DNA of 64,000 nucleotides from Candidatus Ozemobacteraceae bacterium (lineage in GTDB: Bacteria; Muiribacteriota; Ozemobacteria; Ozemobacterales; Ozemobacteraceae), in NCBI GenBank assembly GCA_035373905.1, contig DAOSOK010000015.1:1-64000 (forward strand), given 5' to 3'. Shown here in pieces: positions 1-8,165 of this stretch (position 1 is the stretch's first letter; the number at the start of each line of letters is the position of its first letter). The notes under the pieces are model-generated. The model was not told the origin of the DNA. It saw nothing but the letters and a program-made list of their open reading frames with translations, and searched no databases. The translations under genes were made by a program, and so were the position numbers.

Positions 1-836
1 AAATGCTCGTCGACCCTGATCGCCTCTTCCAGGTGCTTGATGGCGGCGAACAGGTCGCCTTTCAGGCTGTAGGCCTTGCCGAGAAGGTAGTGCAGGCGGG
101 GGTTGTCGGCATCATTCTCGAGAAGGGACTCGAGAAGGTCGATCGCCTGCTGATACCGGCCACGCTCGATGAACTCCTCGGCGCGCGACTCGGCGCCGGT
201 TTTGAGGCTTTCCTTCGCTTTCTGGGCGGCCTGCGGCGGAAGCGGCGGCACCCGGAGGCTTTCGGTGGGAGGAAGCTGAGTCGATGGCGGCATCGCCGGA
301 AGCGAGACGGGTGCCTGTTGTTGTGGTTGCCGGGCCGGCGGCAGGACCGGCAGATCCGGCGTGTAGGGCTGGGTTACGACCGGTGCCCGGGCTTGTTGGG
401 AGGAGGATTCTCGCTGCGGTTGCCGGTTCCGGCCCGCCCGTTCCTGCGCAGCCCGGTCGAGCACCGCGGCCTGTTCTTCCCCGCGCTGCCGTTTCATATC
501 GACGGTGCATCGGGCGATGCCGCGTCGTGCAGCGACCATCGATGGGTCGAGGACGGCCGCGAGCTGGTATTCCTTGAGCGCCTCCTGGAAGTTCCCGGTC
601 AGCTCGAATACACGGGCCAGGTTGAAATGCACGCCGGGATGACGGGGAGACCGCTCGTAGGCTCGCTGCAGGCACTGGTGGGCCTGCTTGTATCGCTGTT
701 GATATATATGGTTGACGGCCTCCTCGACGAGAATATTCGTGTCGTCGAACTGCGCGAAGGCCGGAAGCGCAGGGCCAAGAAGCAGCACTGCAAGCCATTT
801 CCGGAAGTTCCATTCAGTGTCAAAGCGTTTCTGCAT
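1..836 (-). CDS. Secreted TPR-repeat protein, C-terminus cut by window edge
   Basis: Minus-strand gene that starts at ATG 836 and runs off the left edge, so only the first 278 residues are visible. The N-terminus has a Lys/Arg-containing start, a hydrophobic core (WLAVLLLGPALPAFA) and a likely signal cleavage near residue 28. Residues about 35-110 form two to three TPR units (for example NHIYQQRYKQAHQCLQRAY). A Pro/Gln-rich linker of about 90 residues follows, then further TPRs (EEFIERGRYQQAIDLLE, LHYLLGKAYSLKGDLFAAI). TPR proteins act as periplasmic scaffolds; the partner is unknown. The start is preceded by AGGACG. An ATG at 843 is out of frame. Codon-level TPR periodicity on this strand shows that the opposite-strand frame here is a shadow. 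Confidence 0.85.
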   Translation of the reverse strand, partial: MQKRFDTEWNFRKWLAVLLLGPALPAFAQFDDTNILVEEAVNHIYQQRYKQAHQCLQRAYERSPRHPGVHFNLARVFELTGNFQEALKEYQLAAVLDPSMVAARRGIARCTVDMKRQRGEEQAAVLDRAAQERAGRNRQPQRESSSQQARAPVVTQPYTPDLPVLPPARQPQQQAPVSLPAMPPSTQLPPTESLRVPPLPPQAAQKAKESLKTGAESRAEEFIERGRYQQAIDLLESLLENDADNPRLHYLLGKAYSLKGDLFAAIKHLEEAIRVDEH

Positions 837-853
837 CGTTCATCGTCCTGTTT

Positions 854-882
854 TTGACGTCACCGGGTCCCTATGTTACTAT
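854..882 (+). promoter_or_regulatory. Sigma70-type promoter for the 28-codon gene
   Basis: TTGACG at 854-859 and TACTAT at 877-882 are separated by exactly 17 nt. The predicted start of transcription near 889 lies about 29 nt upstream of the small gene at 918. The element sits between divergent genes. Confidence 0.55.
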
Positions 883-917
883 CGGTTCAGCAGACCACAT
901 TTCACATCGGAGGCCGT

Positions 918-1004
918 ATGTCGATATTCCGTTTCATCTGGTGGGCAATGATCATCAGTCTGGCCGCGTTTGCCGGCTACGTCTACGGTTACCTGTCCGA
1001 ATAA
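918..1004 (+). CDS. 28-residue single-pass membrane peptide
   Basis: ATG at 918 opens 28 codons ending in TAA at 1004. The peptide begins MSIFRFIWWAM, continues through a hydrophobic helix (IISLAAFAGYVYGY) and ends LSE. GGAGG lies at 909-913, a TTGACG-17-TACTAT promoter at 854-882 and a terminator hairpin right after the stop, so the whole transcription unit is only about 180 nt. I do not recognise the family. A basic N-terminus with one helix resembles accessory subunits or regulators of membrane complexes in general, but nothing in the residues identifies a partner. The gene is divergent from the TPR gene. Confidence 0.6.
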   Translation: MSIFRFIWWAMIISLAAFAGYVYGYLSE

Positions 1005-1023
1005 TTTCCGCAGACCGAACCGA

Positions 1024-1066
1024 CGCCTCCCGGAATGCCCATGAGCACCGGGAGGCGCTTTGTTTC
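1024..1066 (+). terminator. Rho-independent terminator
   Basis: CGCCTCCCGG (1024-1033) pairs perfectly with CCGGGAGGCG (1048-1057) and is followed by CTTTGTTTC. It ends the small peptide transcript. The hairpin also sits downstream of the convergent HEAT-repeat gene. Confidence 0.75.
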
Positions 1067-1077
1067 AGGCGGAGCAG

Positions 1078-2559
1078 TCATCCAGCCGCCGGCGGCATCG
1101 TCGATGCCTTCTGTTTCTGGGCGAGCCAGGCCGCTTCGCGCAGGGAATACGCCTTCTGCACGCGGAGCAGCTTGTCATTGTCGTTGAGCAGTTCGGCCAT
1201 CGTCTTGAGGGCCCGGAAGTCGCCCTGCCTGAGCATCAGCTCGCCGCAGGCCGCGCGGACGGCCTCGTTCTGATCATTCAACCCCTTGAACAGGGTGTCG
1301 TTCGCCTTCGCGCCGTCGATTGCCGCGCGATACCGGTACGATGCGGCACGGATGTTGTGGTCGGCATCGCCGGCCAGGGGCGCCGCATACTGCCTGAACT
1401 CGGCGCTGCGAAGCTTCGACAGAAGGTCGATGAACTGGGCTCTCAGCACCGGGCTGCGCTCCTTGCTCCACATCATGATGATCCGCGGAGCGTCCCCTGG
1501 CGCCGCGACTTCGCCCATCGCTTTGATGAAGTGTGTCAGCGCCCACTGCGTGGCGGTGTTGTATGCGGCGGCGAGGCCGTTGAAGCTGTTCGGGGCGCGG
1601 ATCTGGCCGATGGCCCAGGCGCTTCGGCCCGCGACGACTCCCTCTTCGTCGGACAGCATCCGGATCAGCTGCCGGACAGCCTGCGCTATCCTGTAGGTGC
1701 CGGCAAGCCAGGCGCCGCTCGAGCGCTCCCAGCGGTTCGGCGAGAGCATGAACCGATCGAGCTCTGCGCTGATCCGGTCGCCAAAGCCGTTGTCGTAAAA
1801 AATGCACATGACGTTCGCCTTGACCCGGTTCGATGGGTCTCGCAGGAAGGGAGTCACAATCACTTCGATCAGCGGGAACGGCAGCTGGCCGAGTGCCTCG
1901 ATCGCGTTCGCACGGATTCGTGCTTCGGAATGGAGGAGGCTGTGCTGGAAATAGGCGACCAGAGGCTGTTTGCGGTATTTGCCGAGCGAGAGAAGCGCGG
2001 TCGCGAAGACGTTGTTGTTGTCTTCGGACTCGAGCAGGTTGATGAGCACGTTGCAGGCCGGTTCGAGGGGGGCGAGGTAGCCGAGGACGAGCGCCGCGTC
2101 GATGCGCACGCCGATATCCGGATCGCGGCTCGCCTTGGCCAAGAAGTCCCAGGGGACGTGCTCGCCGAAATAATGCAATGCCCTGACGAGCGTCTGGCGG
2201 AGTTTCGGTGAGAGTTCGCTCTGTGCCGTCTGAATCAGCGCTGGCAGGAACGCAGGATCGCCGCTCAGGGCAAGCGAATGGACGGCAAACAGCCTCGTGC
2301 TGAGGTCGGCGGAAGAAAGGGCTTTCACGAGGGGCTGATACGAGTTTTTCAGGCCGATGACACCGCAGAGCTGGATGGCCTTCCATTTCACGAACCGGTC
2401 GGAGTCGTTCAGCAGAGGGAGAATCAGCTCGCCGTCGAACTCCTGTGGGTATGTCTGTAGGCCTTCGAGTGCCAGAAAGCGGATGCTCGGGTTCGGATCC
2501 CTGAGTGCAAAGCCATACTGGCGAATGATACGTTGCTTCAGTTCGTCGGGTGCGGACAT
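1078..2559 (-). CDS. HEAT-repeat protein
   Basis: A 493-residue protein from ATG 2559, preceded by GGGG in GATGGGGATC. It is built of about twelve HEAT-like helical pairs. Typical units are NPSIRFLALEGLQ, DRFVKWKAIQLCGVIG, DLSTRLFAVHSLALSG, DIGVRIDAALVLGYL, EARIRANAIEALGQL and EGVVAGRSAWAIGQI. No signal peptide or membrane segment is visible, so a cytoplasmic adaptor or scaffold is likely. HEAT solenoids of this sort bind proteins and rarely carry catalytic activity. The C-terminus ends in an Ala/Lys-rich tail. The specific role is unknown. Confidence 0.85.
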   Translation of the reverse strand: MSAPDELKQRIIRQYGFALRDPNPSIRFLALEGLQTYPQEFDGELILPLLNDSDRFVKWKAIQLCGVIGLKNSYQPLVKALSSADLSTRLFAVHSLALSGDPAFLPALIQTAQSELSPKLRQTLVRALHYFGEHVPWDFLAKASRDPDIGVRIDAALVLGYLAPLEPACNVLINLLESEDNNNVFATALLSLGKYRKQPLVAYFQHSLLHSEARIRANAIEALGQLPFPLIEVIVTPFLRDPSNRVKANVMCIFYDNGFGDRISAELDRFMLSPNRWERSSGAWLAGTYRIAQAVRQLIRMLSDEEGVVAGRSAWAIGQIRAPNSFNGLAAAYNTATQWALTHFIKAMGEVAAPGDAPRIIMMWSKERSPVLRAQFIDLLSKLRSAEFRQYAAPLAGDADHNIRAASYRYRAAIDGAKANDTLFKGLNDQNEAVRAACGELMLRQGDFRALKTMAELLNDNDKLLRVQKAYSLREAAWLAQKQKASTMPPAAG

Positions 2560-2640
2560 CGGATGATCCCCATCGTGTTCTCTATGATTTCTTTGAACGG
2601 CCTGGTTCCCGGTAAGTATACCCCGCGGCGCGATGCGGCG

Positions 2641-2844
2641 TCATTTCGATTTGAGAAGCTTGTTCGCCAGCAGCTTCATATACTCCTCGCGCAGCTCGGC
2701 CACCCCGTACATCGCCGCCTGGATGATGTCTCGCTGGGAAAGGTTGAAACGCCGCTTGACCTCTTCCATGGGCACGCCGGCCGCGAGCTGGTCGAGCACG
2801 GCCTCGATGATCGGGTTTCTGCCCGTTTTTTTTGCAGACGTCAT
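2641..2844 (-). CDS. Small DUF433-like / helix-turn-helix protein
   Basis: A 67-residue basic protein starting at ATG 2844 (MTSAKKTGRN) and ending KLLKSK. The core VLDQLAAGVPMEEVKRRFN, then LSQRDIIQAAMYGVAEL, matches the helix pattern of DUF433 proteins, which are winged HTH proteins often found as antitoxins. No toxin-like gene is adjacent. It is divergent from cysS. The palindrome TTCCCGA-A-TCGGGAA in the shared 150-bp gap is a candidate operator. The family call rests on motif resemblance only. A longer in-frame extension upstream lacks coding character. Confidence 0.6.
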   Translation of the reverse strand: MTSAKKTGRNPIIEAVLDQLAAGVPMEEVKRRFNLSQRDIIQAAMYGVAELREEYMKLLANKLLKSK

Positions 2845-2894
2845 ACCCCATCTATCGGCAGGGTGACCCGTTTCGCCAATCCCTCTTCGGGGAA

Positions 2895-2909
2895 TTCCCG
2901 AATCGGGAA
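2895..2909. promoter_or_regulatory. Palindrome between divergent genes, possible operator
   Basis: TTCCCGA (2895-2901), a single A, then TCGGGAA (2903-2909): a perfect 7-bp inverted repeat in the intergenic region between the HTH-like gene (minus) and cysS (plus). There is no T-tract, so it is not an intrinsic terminator. The HTH-like protein is a natural candidate ligand, by inference only. Confidence 0.4.
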
Positions 2910-2994
2910 GTTTGAAGAGTGAAAGGGGCGGAGGATGTGGTATCATCACGAACCTTCGAGACTTCGCGAATTTGATTTCCACGGAGACATGACC

Positions 2995-4443
2995 ATGGAT
3001 CTGATGCTGTACAATACGATGAGTCGCACCAAAGAGAAATTCGTCCCGCTGGTGGAGGGGCATGTAGGCATCTATGTCTGCGGCCCGACCGTCTACGGGC
3101 CGCCGCATCTGGGCCATGCAAAGAGCTATATAACTTTCGATGTTCTTGTGAAGCATCTTCGGAAGCGCGGCTTCAATGTGCGCTATGTGCAGAACATCAC
3201 CGACGTTGGCCATTTGACCGACAACGCCGATGCCGGCGAGGACAAGATCCAGCGCCAGGCGCGCATCGACCGCGTCCACCCTTACGAGATCGTCGACAAG
3301 TGCATGTTCCAGTATATGCATGATATGGAACGACTCCGTGTGGCGCATCCGAGTTTCTACGTGCGGGCGTCCCAGCACGTCGGCGAGCAGATCGAAGCCG
3401 TCCGGAAGCTCGTCGAGAAAGGCCATGCCTACGTTTCCGACGGGAACGTGTATTTCGACGTCGCCTCCTTCAAGCATTACGGCAAACTTTCAGGTCGTAC
3501 GATCGACGAACTGCGCGAGGCTGTGCGCGTCGAGGCCCGTTCCGACAAGCGCAATCCCCAGGATTTCGCACTTTGGAAGCGTGCCGAGCCAGATCACATT
3601 CTGCAATGGAACTCGCCCTGGGGCCCCGGGTATCCCGGCTGGCACATCGAGTGCTCGGTCATGAGCACCAAGTATTTGGGCGAGACGTTCGACATCCATG
3701 GCGGCGGCCTCGAGAACATGTTTCCGCACCACGAGTGCGAGATCGCACAAAGCGAAGCCGTAACCGGCAAACCATTCGCCCGCTACTGGGTCCATAACAA
3801 CATGGTCACCGTCGACGGCGTGAAGATGGGCAAATCTCTCGGCAACTTCCGCACCTGCGAGGACCTGCTCGAGCGGCACAGTCCCGAGGCGATCCGCGTC
3901 TTCATTCTCTCGACCCATTACCGTTCGCCCAGCAACTACACGGAAGAGGCGATCGGCGCCGCCGCGACTGGTCTCCAGCGGCTCGGCCAGCTCCATGCCG
4001 CTCTCGACGCGCTCGCGAAACAGGGCGTGGCGGCCGGCGCGCAGGACGTGGCGTTCCTCGAAGCCGTCGAAACGACGGCGAACGCCGTCGGCGAAGCCCT
4101 CGACGACGATCTCGATACCCCAGGCGCCATCGCGCACCTGTATACGTTCGTGACGACGGCGAACCGCCTGATGGCCGGCGGCGTTTCCTCCGGAGCGGCA
4201 AATAAAGCTCTAGATATACTTCGCGACTGGGGCGGCGATGTGCTCGGCATTCTGCCGCCCGTCCAGGGAGGTGCCGCCGGCGGCGTCGACATCGACCCTC
4301 TGATGGGCATCATCCTCGACCTGCGGAAAGAGATGAAGACGAGCAAGCGCTACGATCTCGCCGACCAGATCCGCGATCGGCTCAAGGCCGCCGGCATCAT
4401 GATCGAAGATACGCGGGACGGCGCCCGCTGGCGGCGCGCGTGA
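2995..4443 (+). CDS. cysS: Cysteinyl-tRNA synthetase
   Basis: Charges tRNA-Cys with cysteine in the cytoplasm. The protein is 482 residues, normal for the family. The Cys of [13 protein letters not shown] (residues 29-41) is the first zinc ligand and HLGH is the HIGH motif. HIECSVMS and HHECE supply the remaining zinc ligands. KMGKSLGNF is the KMSKS loop. I chose ATG 2995 because GGAG at 2983-2986 is 8 nt upstream; an ATG at 2989 is only 2 nt from it. The stop codon overlaps the GTG of mrnC (GTGA), so the two are translationally coupled. Confidence 0.97.
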   Translation: MDLMLYNTMSRTKEKFVPLVEGHVGIYVCGPTVYGPPHLGHAKSYITFDVLVKHLRKRGFNVRYVQNITDVGHLTDNADAGEDKIQRQARIDRVHPYEIVDKCMFQYMHDMERLRVAHPSFYVRASQHVGEQIEAVRKLVEKGHAYVSDGNVYFDVASFKHYGKLSGRTIDELREAVRVEARSDKRNPQDFALWKRAEPDHILQWNSPWGPGYPGWHIECSVMSTKYLGETFDIHGGGLENMFPHHECEIAQSEAVTGKPFARYWVHNNMVTVDGVKMGKSLGNFRTCEDLLERHSPEAIRVFILSTHYRSPSNYTEEAIGAAATGLQRLGQLHAALDALAKQGVAAGAQDVAFLEAVETTANAVGEALDDDLDTPGAIAHLYTFVTTANRLMAGGVSSGAANKALDILRDWGGDVLGILPPVQGGAAGGVDIDPLMGIILDLRKEMKTSKRYDLADQIRDRLKAAGIMIEDTRDGARWRRA

Positions 4444-4913
4444 CCGTTGCGGAAAACCTTGCCGAAACCCTGAAATTCACGTTTTCCCGCCCCTGGGAAA
4501 AACGACGGGCAGAGAAACTGACCGCGCGCACACTCGCCTATATCGGCGACTGCGTGTTCGAGCTGGGAAACCGGCTTCGCCACGTGGAAAGCGGCACCGA
4601 CGATGCCGGCCACCTGCACTCGTCCGTCGTCAAACTCGTGTGCGCCCCCAATCAGGCGCGCATGTTCGAAACCGTCTGGGAGCGCGTTTCCCCCGAGGAG
4701 CAGGAGCTGCTCCGCCGGTGGCGCAACGCCAAGATGCCGTATCGCGGACCCCGGATGGACCGGCTCACCTACGCGCGCGCGACGGCGCTCGAAGCATGGG
4801 TGGGCTATCTGTTCCTGACCGGCCAGGATTCCCGCCTGGACGAGTTGTTCGAACTCGTGACCCCGCCCGAGCCGGCGCCGCCGGCAGATGAAGAAGGAGA
4901 TTCCGATGAGTAA
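4440..4913 (+). CDS. mrnC: Mini-ribonuclease III
   Basis: A 157-residue RNase III-domain protein lacking a dsRNA-binding domain, as in Mini-III, which matures 23S rRNA ends. The catalytic signature is ARTLAYIGDCVFELGNRL (residues about 29-46), with the Asp and Glu expected for metal binding. RRWRNAKMP and ALEAWVGYLFLTG match the two other conserved Mini-III blocks. It starts at GTG 4440, overlapping the cysS stop by 4 nt. The adjacency cysS-mrnC-rlmB is typical of Firmicutes and supports the call. The C-terminus is a short acidic tail (EEGDSDE). Confidence 0.93.
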   Translation: MTVAENLAETLKFTFSRPWEKRRAEKLTARTLAYIGDCVFELGNRLRHVESGTDDAGHLHSSVVKLVCAPNQARMFETVWERVSPEEQELLRRWRNAKMPYRGPRMDRLTYARATALEAWVGYLFLTGQDSRLDELFELVTPPEPAPPADEEGDSDE

Positions 4914-6171
4914 CGACCGCTCGAAACGCTTCAACCCAGGCTCCCGCCGTTCCGATGGCCCCGCTCACGGAGCGCGTGGACAGAAAAAGACCGAGTGGTG
5001 GAGCGAAAAGCAGGGCCATCACAAGAAACACGGCGGCCAATCCGCGAACGACGGTCCTCCTCAACGCAAAAAGCGAGATGAATACGAGCCTCGCGAATCA
5101 CGCGAACCCCGTGAGATTCGCGAATTCCGCGAGCCGCGTGAAGCCGGCGAGACAGGAAAGCCGCACGGTGGCCGTGACGGATACGAATCTCCGCGGCGCG
5201 GTGACGGCCGCCGGGCCGGAGGCGAGTTCGGACGCAGGGACCGCGGTCCCCGGCGCGAGGGCGACGAGCAGGGAAAGAGGCATGGGTTCAAGAAGCAAGG
5301 CGAAGTTCGGAAGCCGGGCGATTTCGAGGGGCATCGCGGCGATCGTGATGCGCACCGGTTCGAGAAGCCCCGGCATGTCCGGCCGTCGCTAGAGACGGCG
5401 CAGGAGGGCGGCGAAGACGATTCGATGTGGGTCGTCGGCCGGCATGAGGTGATCGAGCTGCTCCGGGCGAATCGCCCGATCGAGGCGGTCGTCATTGCCG
5501 ATTCGGCACATGGAGAGGCGATCCGGGAGATTCGCGAGGAGGCCCATCGGCGAAAGCTGAAACTGCAGGTGATCCCTGTCCAGGCGTTTCGGCGCCGCTT
5601 TGGTGACGATACGCAGAGCGTCGCGGCGAAGACGGGGGCGTTCGAGTATGCCGAGTTCGACGCGCTTCTCGACGAATGCGAAAAGGATCCTGAGGCGGTT
5701 CTCGTGGCGCTGAACCACGTCGAGGATCCGCGCAATCTCGGGGCCGTGGTCCGCACCGTCGAGGCCTCCGGCGCCTCGGGAATCGTGATTCCGAGAGAGC
5801 GTGCCGCGGCCATGACGGGCGGCGCGCTCCGTACAGCTCAGGGGGCCGCTTCCCATCTGCCGGTGGCGAAGGTGGTGAATCTTGGCGTGGCGATCGAAGC
5901 CGCGAAAAAGCGCGGATTCTGGGTCATTGGCCTCGACGGGGCGGCGCCGAAACGGTATGACGAAATCCGGTACACGGGGCGGGTGATGCTCGTGGCAGGC
6001 GGAGAGGATGTCGGGCTGGGAGTCCGCATCGGAGGTGCGTGCGACGAGTGTGTGTCGATTCCGCTGAGCGGAAAAACGCCTTCGCTGAATGTTTCCGTCA
6101 GTACAGCGGTTGCGCTGTTCGAAGTCTTGCGACAGAAGGGTTTTGCGGTCCGCGGTCGCCGCGAAAAATAG
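4906..6171 (+). CDS. rlmB: SpoU-family 23S rRNA 2'-O-methyltransferase (RlmB-like) with long charged N-terminal tail
   Basis: The C-terminal half (residues about 170-421) is a SpoU/TrmH methyltransferase. It has a substrate-binding domain starting VVGRHEVIELLRANRPIEAV, motif 1 LNHVEDPRNLGAVVRT, motif 2 LVAGGEDVGLG and motif 3 IPLSGKTPSLNVSVSTA, the knotted SAM site. The first 150 residues are a low-complexity, highly charged segment rich in Arg, Glu and Gly (REPREIREFREPREA), much longer than the usual RlmB tail and probably disordered and RNA-binding. ATG 4906 follows AAGGAGA by 5 nt and lies inside the end of mrnC (8-nt overlap). RlmB methylates G2251 of 23S rRNA; assignment to that site is by neighbourhood and motifs. 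Confidence 0.9.
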   Translation: MSNDRSKRFNPGSRRSDGPAHGARGQKKTEWWSEKQGHHKKHGGQSANDGPPQRKKRDEYEPRESREPREIREFREPREAGETGKPHGGRDGYESPRRGDGRRAGGEFGRRDRGPRREGDEQGKRHGFKKQGEVRKPGDFEGHRGDRDAHRFEKPRHVRPSLETAQEGGEDDSMWVVGRHEVIELLRANRPIEAVVIADSAHGEAIREIREEAHRRKLKLQVIPVQAFRRRFGDDTQSVAAKTGAFEYAEFDALLDECEKDPEAVLVALNHVEDPRNLGAVVRTVEASGASGIVIPRERAAAMTGGALRTAQGAASHLPVAKVVNLGVAIEAAKKRGFWVIGLDGAAPKRYDEIRYTGRVMLVAGGEDVGLGVRIGGACDECVSIPLSGKTPSLNVSVSTAVALFEVLRQKGFAVRGRREK

Positions 6172-6174
6172 ATA

Positions 6175-6203
6175 TTGACATTCGATCGAACTTCACTTAT
6201 AAT
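6175..6203 (+). promoter_or_regulatory. Consensus promoter of the tRNA-tuf operon
   Basis: TTGACA at 6175-6180 and TATAAT at 6198-6203 are both perfect consensus hexamers with a 17-nt spacer. The region after the -10 is CGCC, a GC-rich discriminator of the type linked to stringent control of stable RNA promoters. It starts right after the rlmB stop. Confidence 0.9.
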
Positions 6204-6210
6204 CGCCAAA

Positions 6211-6240
6211 TACCGGTGGCCTTGCCGGTACGTTCTTTGA
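6211..6240 (+). promoter_or_regulatory. Leader hairpin and boxA-like sequence
   Basis: TACCGG (6211-6216) and CCGGTA (6225-6230) can form a leader hairpin. CGTTCTTTGA follows at 6231-6240 and resembles the boxA antitermination element found before stable RNA genes. The function is inferred from position and resemblance. Confidence 0.4.
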
Positions 6241-6258
6241 CCAATGTAATGCAAACAT

Positions 6259-6331
6259 GCCGATGTAGCTCAACTGGCAGAGCATCTGATTTGTAATCAG
6301 AAGGTTGTGGGTTCGATTCCCATCGTCGGCT
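6259..6331 (+). tRNA. tRNA-Thr (anticodon TGT)
   Basis: A 73-nt cloverleaf. Acceptor GCCGATG pairs with CGTCGGC through one G-T. The anticodon stem TCTGA/TCAGA encloses the loop TTTGTAA (anticodon TGT), and the T-loop is TTCGATT. The 3' CCA is not encoded. First gene of the tRNA-tuf operon. Confidence 0.95.
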
Positions 6332-6344
6332 TGTGCAGATACCT

Positions 6345-6427
6345 GGATGGGTGCCCGAGTGGCTAAAGGGGGCAGACTGTAAATCTGTTGGCTCGCGCCT
6401 ACGGTGGTTCGAATCCATCCCCATCCA
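6345..6427 (+). tRNA. tRNA-Tyr (anticodon GTA)
   Basis: An 83-nt class II tRNA with a long variable arm. Acceptor GGATGGG pairs with CCCATCC, the anticodon loop CTGTAAA gives GTA, and the discriminator is A. CCA is not encoded. Confidence 0.95.
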
Positions 6428-6433
6428 TTTCTC

Positions 6434-6506
6434 GCCCGTGTAGCTCAGTCGGTAGAGCACTTGCATGGTAAGCAAGAGGTCGCCGGTTCAATCCCGGCCG
6501 CGGGCT
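6434..6506 (+). tRNA. tRNA-Thr (anticodon GGT)
   Basis: A 73-nt cloverleaf. Acceptor GCCCGTG pairs with CGCGGGC, the anticodon stem CTTGC/GCAAG encloses ATGGTAA (anticodon GGT), and the T-loop is TTCAATC. It lies 37 nt before tuf, as in the E. coli thrU-tyrU-glyT-thrT-tufB unit but without tRNA-Gly. Confidence 0.95.
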
Positions 6507-6543
6507 TTTATTTCAATCGCTCATACATCATCAGGAGGACCAC

Positions 6544-7737
6544 ATGGCTAAGGAAACTTTTACCCGGACCAAGCCGCACGTCAACGTCGGTACGATCGGT
6601 CACATCGACCACGGCAAGACCACTCTCACGTCTGCCATTACGCTGACTTCGGCCAAAGCCGGTAAGGGGAAGGCGTTGAATTATGATCAGATCGATTCCG
6701 CACCCGAAGAGAAGGCTCGCGGCATCACGATCAATACCTGCCACGTCGAGTATGAAACCGACATCCGGCACTATGCCCATGTGGATTGCCCCGGCCACGC
6801 CGACTACATCAAGAACATGATCACCGGCGCCGCCCAGATGGATGGAGCGGTTCTCGTCGTTTCCGCCTCCGACGGCCCGATGCCCCAGACCAAAGAGCAC
6901 GTCCTCCTCGCCCGCCAGGTCGGCGTTCCCTACATCGTCGTGTTCCTGAACAAATGCGACATGGTTGACGATCCCGAGCTGCTCGACCTCGTCGAGCTCG
7001 AAGTTCGCGATCTGCTCAACAAGTACGAGTTCCCCGGCGACAAGACCCCGATCATCCGCGGCAGCGCCCTCAAGGCCATGGAAGCCGGCGGCGAAGGCCC
7101 GGCGGCCGAGCCGATCATCAAGCTGCTCAAGACCCTCGACGAATACATTCCCGAGCCGCAGCGCGAACTCGACAAGCCCTTCCTGATGCCCGTCGAAGAC
7201 GTGTTCACGATCACCGGCCGCGGCACCGTCGTGACGGGCCGCATCGAGCGCGGCATGATCAAGGTCGGCGATGCCATCGAGATCGTCGGTCTGATGGAAG
7301 AAGTCAAAACCTCGACCGTCACTGGCGTCGAGATGTTCCGCAAGACCCTCGATCAGGGTCAGGCCGGCGACAACGTTGGTCTGCTGCTCCGCGGCATCAC
7401 CAAGGAAGAAGTCGAGCGCGGCATGGTCCTGGCCAAGCCGAAGAGCATCACCCCGCACAAGAAGTTCAAGGCCCAGGTCTACATCCTGTCGAAGGAAGAG
7501 GGTGGCCGCCATACGCCGTTCTTCAGTGGCTATCGGCCCCAGTTCTACTTCCGCACGACGGACGTCACCGGCGTCGTCCAGCTGGGCGAAGGCAAGGAAA
7601 TGGTCATGCCGGGCGATCGCGCCGAGTTCATCTGCGAGCTGATCACCCCGATCGCGTGCGAGCAGGGTCTCCGCTTCGCCATCCGCGAAGGCGGCCACAC
7701 CGTCGGCGCAGGCGTTGTCGCCTCGATCACCGAGTAA
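6544..7737 (+). CDS. tuf: Elongation factor Tu
   Basis: GTPase that delivers aminoacyl-tRNA to the ribosome. The protein is 397 residues, the usual length. The G-motifs are all present: GHIDHGKTT (P-loop), ARGITIN (switch I), [12 protein letters not shown] (G3), NKCDMVDD (G4) and GSALK (G5). Domain II carries [13 protein letters not shown] and domain [22 protein letters not shown], the tRNA-contact region. AGGAGG precedes ATG 6544 at good spacing. It is cotranscribed with the three upstream tRNAs from the consensus promoter at 6175 and ends at a GC-rich terminator. Confidence 0.98.
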   Translation: MAKETFTRTKPHVNVGTIGHIDHGKTTLTSAITLTSAKAGKGKALNYDQIDSAPEEKARGITINTCHVEYETDIRHYAHVDCPGHADYIKNMITGAAQMDGAVLVVSASDGPMPQTKEHVLLARQVGVPYIVVFLNKCDMVDDPELLDLVELEVRDLLNKYEFPGDKTPIIRGSALKAMEAGGEGPAAEPIIKLLKTLDEYIPEPQRELDKPFLMPVEDVFTITGRGTVVTGRIERGMIKVGDAIEIVGLMEEVKTSTVTGVEMFRKTLDQGQAGDNVGLLLRGITKEEVERGMVLAKPKSITPHKKFKAQVYILSKEEGGRHTPFFSGYRPQFYFRTTDVTGVVQLGEGKEMVMPGDRAEFICELITPIACEQGLRFAIREGGHTVGAGVVASITE

Positions 7738-7749
7738 GTCATAACGGAG

Positions 7750-7784
7750 CCCCGGGGTGGGGCAACCGCCCCGGGGTTTCTCTT
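7750..7784 (+). terminator. GC-rich terminator after tuf
   Basis: CCCCGGGG (7750-7757) and CCCCGGGG (7769-7776) are self-complementary and flank an 11-nt loop, followed by TTTCTCTT. The weak T-tract suggests partial read-through to rpmG. Confidence 0.6.
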
Positions 7785-7828
7785 CCGGCCCGATTCGTGG
7801 GTCGAATGTTCCGAAAAGAGGGAGTCCT

Positions 7829-7978
7829 ATGCGAGAACAGATCAACCTTGTGTGCACGAGCTGCAAGCGCAAGAATTACACGTCCATGAAAAACAAGCGC
7901 AACGATCCTGACCGCATCGAGCTGAGCAAATACTGCCCGGCAGAGCGGAAGCACACTCCCCACAAAGAGGGCAAGTAA
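7829..7978 (+). CDS. rpmG: Ribosomal protein L33
   Basis: A 49-residue large-subunit protein: [17 protein letters not shown], then [19 protein letters not shown]. Position upstream of tRNA-Trp and secE is the classic location. L33 of the zinc type has two CxxC pairs. Here the first pair (CTSC) is intact but the second reads CPAE, so the fourth Cys is replaced by Glu. The protein is therefore intermediate between C+ and C- forms and may bind zinc poorly or not at all. GGGAG is 5-6 nt upstream of ATG 7829. Confidence 0.95.
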   Translation: MREQINLVCTSCKRKNYTSMKNKRNDPDRIELSKYCPAERKHTPHKEGK

Positions 7979-8001
7979 GCGTTTCTGAACTGAGCGGAAT
8001 G

Positions 8002-8029
8002 AAACCAGCGCACACAAACGCTGGTTTTA
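8002..8029 (+). terminator. Terminator after rpmG
   Basis: AAACCAGCG (8002-8010) pairs with CGCTGGTTT (8019-8027) around an 8-nt loop and runs into TTTT. It separates rpmG from tRNA-Trp. Confidence 0.7.
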
Positions 8030-8057
8030 CCGTCAAAGTACAGATGATTCAGCGTCT

Positions 8058-8130
8058 AGGGCTGTAGCTCAATTGGCAGAGCACCGGTCTCCAAAACCGG
8101 GGGTTAGGGGTTCGATTCCCTTCAGCCCTG
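8058..8130 (+). tRNA. tRNA-Trp (anticodon CCA)
   Basis: A 73-nt cloverleaf. Acceptor AGGGCTG pairs with CAGCCCT, the anticodon stem CCGGT/ACCGG encloses CTCCAAA (anticodon CCA), the T-loop is TTCGATT and the discriminator is G. It stands immediately upstream of secE, a conserved bacterial arrangement. Confidence 0.96.
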
Positions 8131-8165
8131 CTTGATACAAGATCACTTACTATATAGAGGGGCAC

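Noticed and set aside
3..857. Long open frame on the plus strand over the first 850 bases
   Set aside because: The antisense frame encodes a signal peptide and clear TPR units; the plus frame has no domain and is a GC-rich shadow.
2912..2946. TTGAAG ... TATCAT as cysS promoter
   Set aside because: The 23-nt spacer is too long for a sigma70 promoter.
2641..3477. 278-codon minus-strand frame extending the DUF433-like gene into cysS
   Set aside because: Its first 200 codons are antisense to conserved cysS sequence; the real start is ATG 2844.
6508..7872. 454-codon frame antisense to tuf
   Set aside because: It mirrors the highly conserved EF-Tu gene; such antisense frames are common at high GC3.
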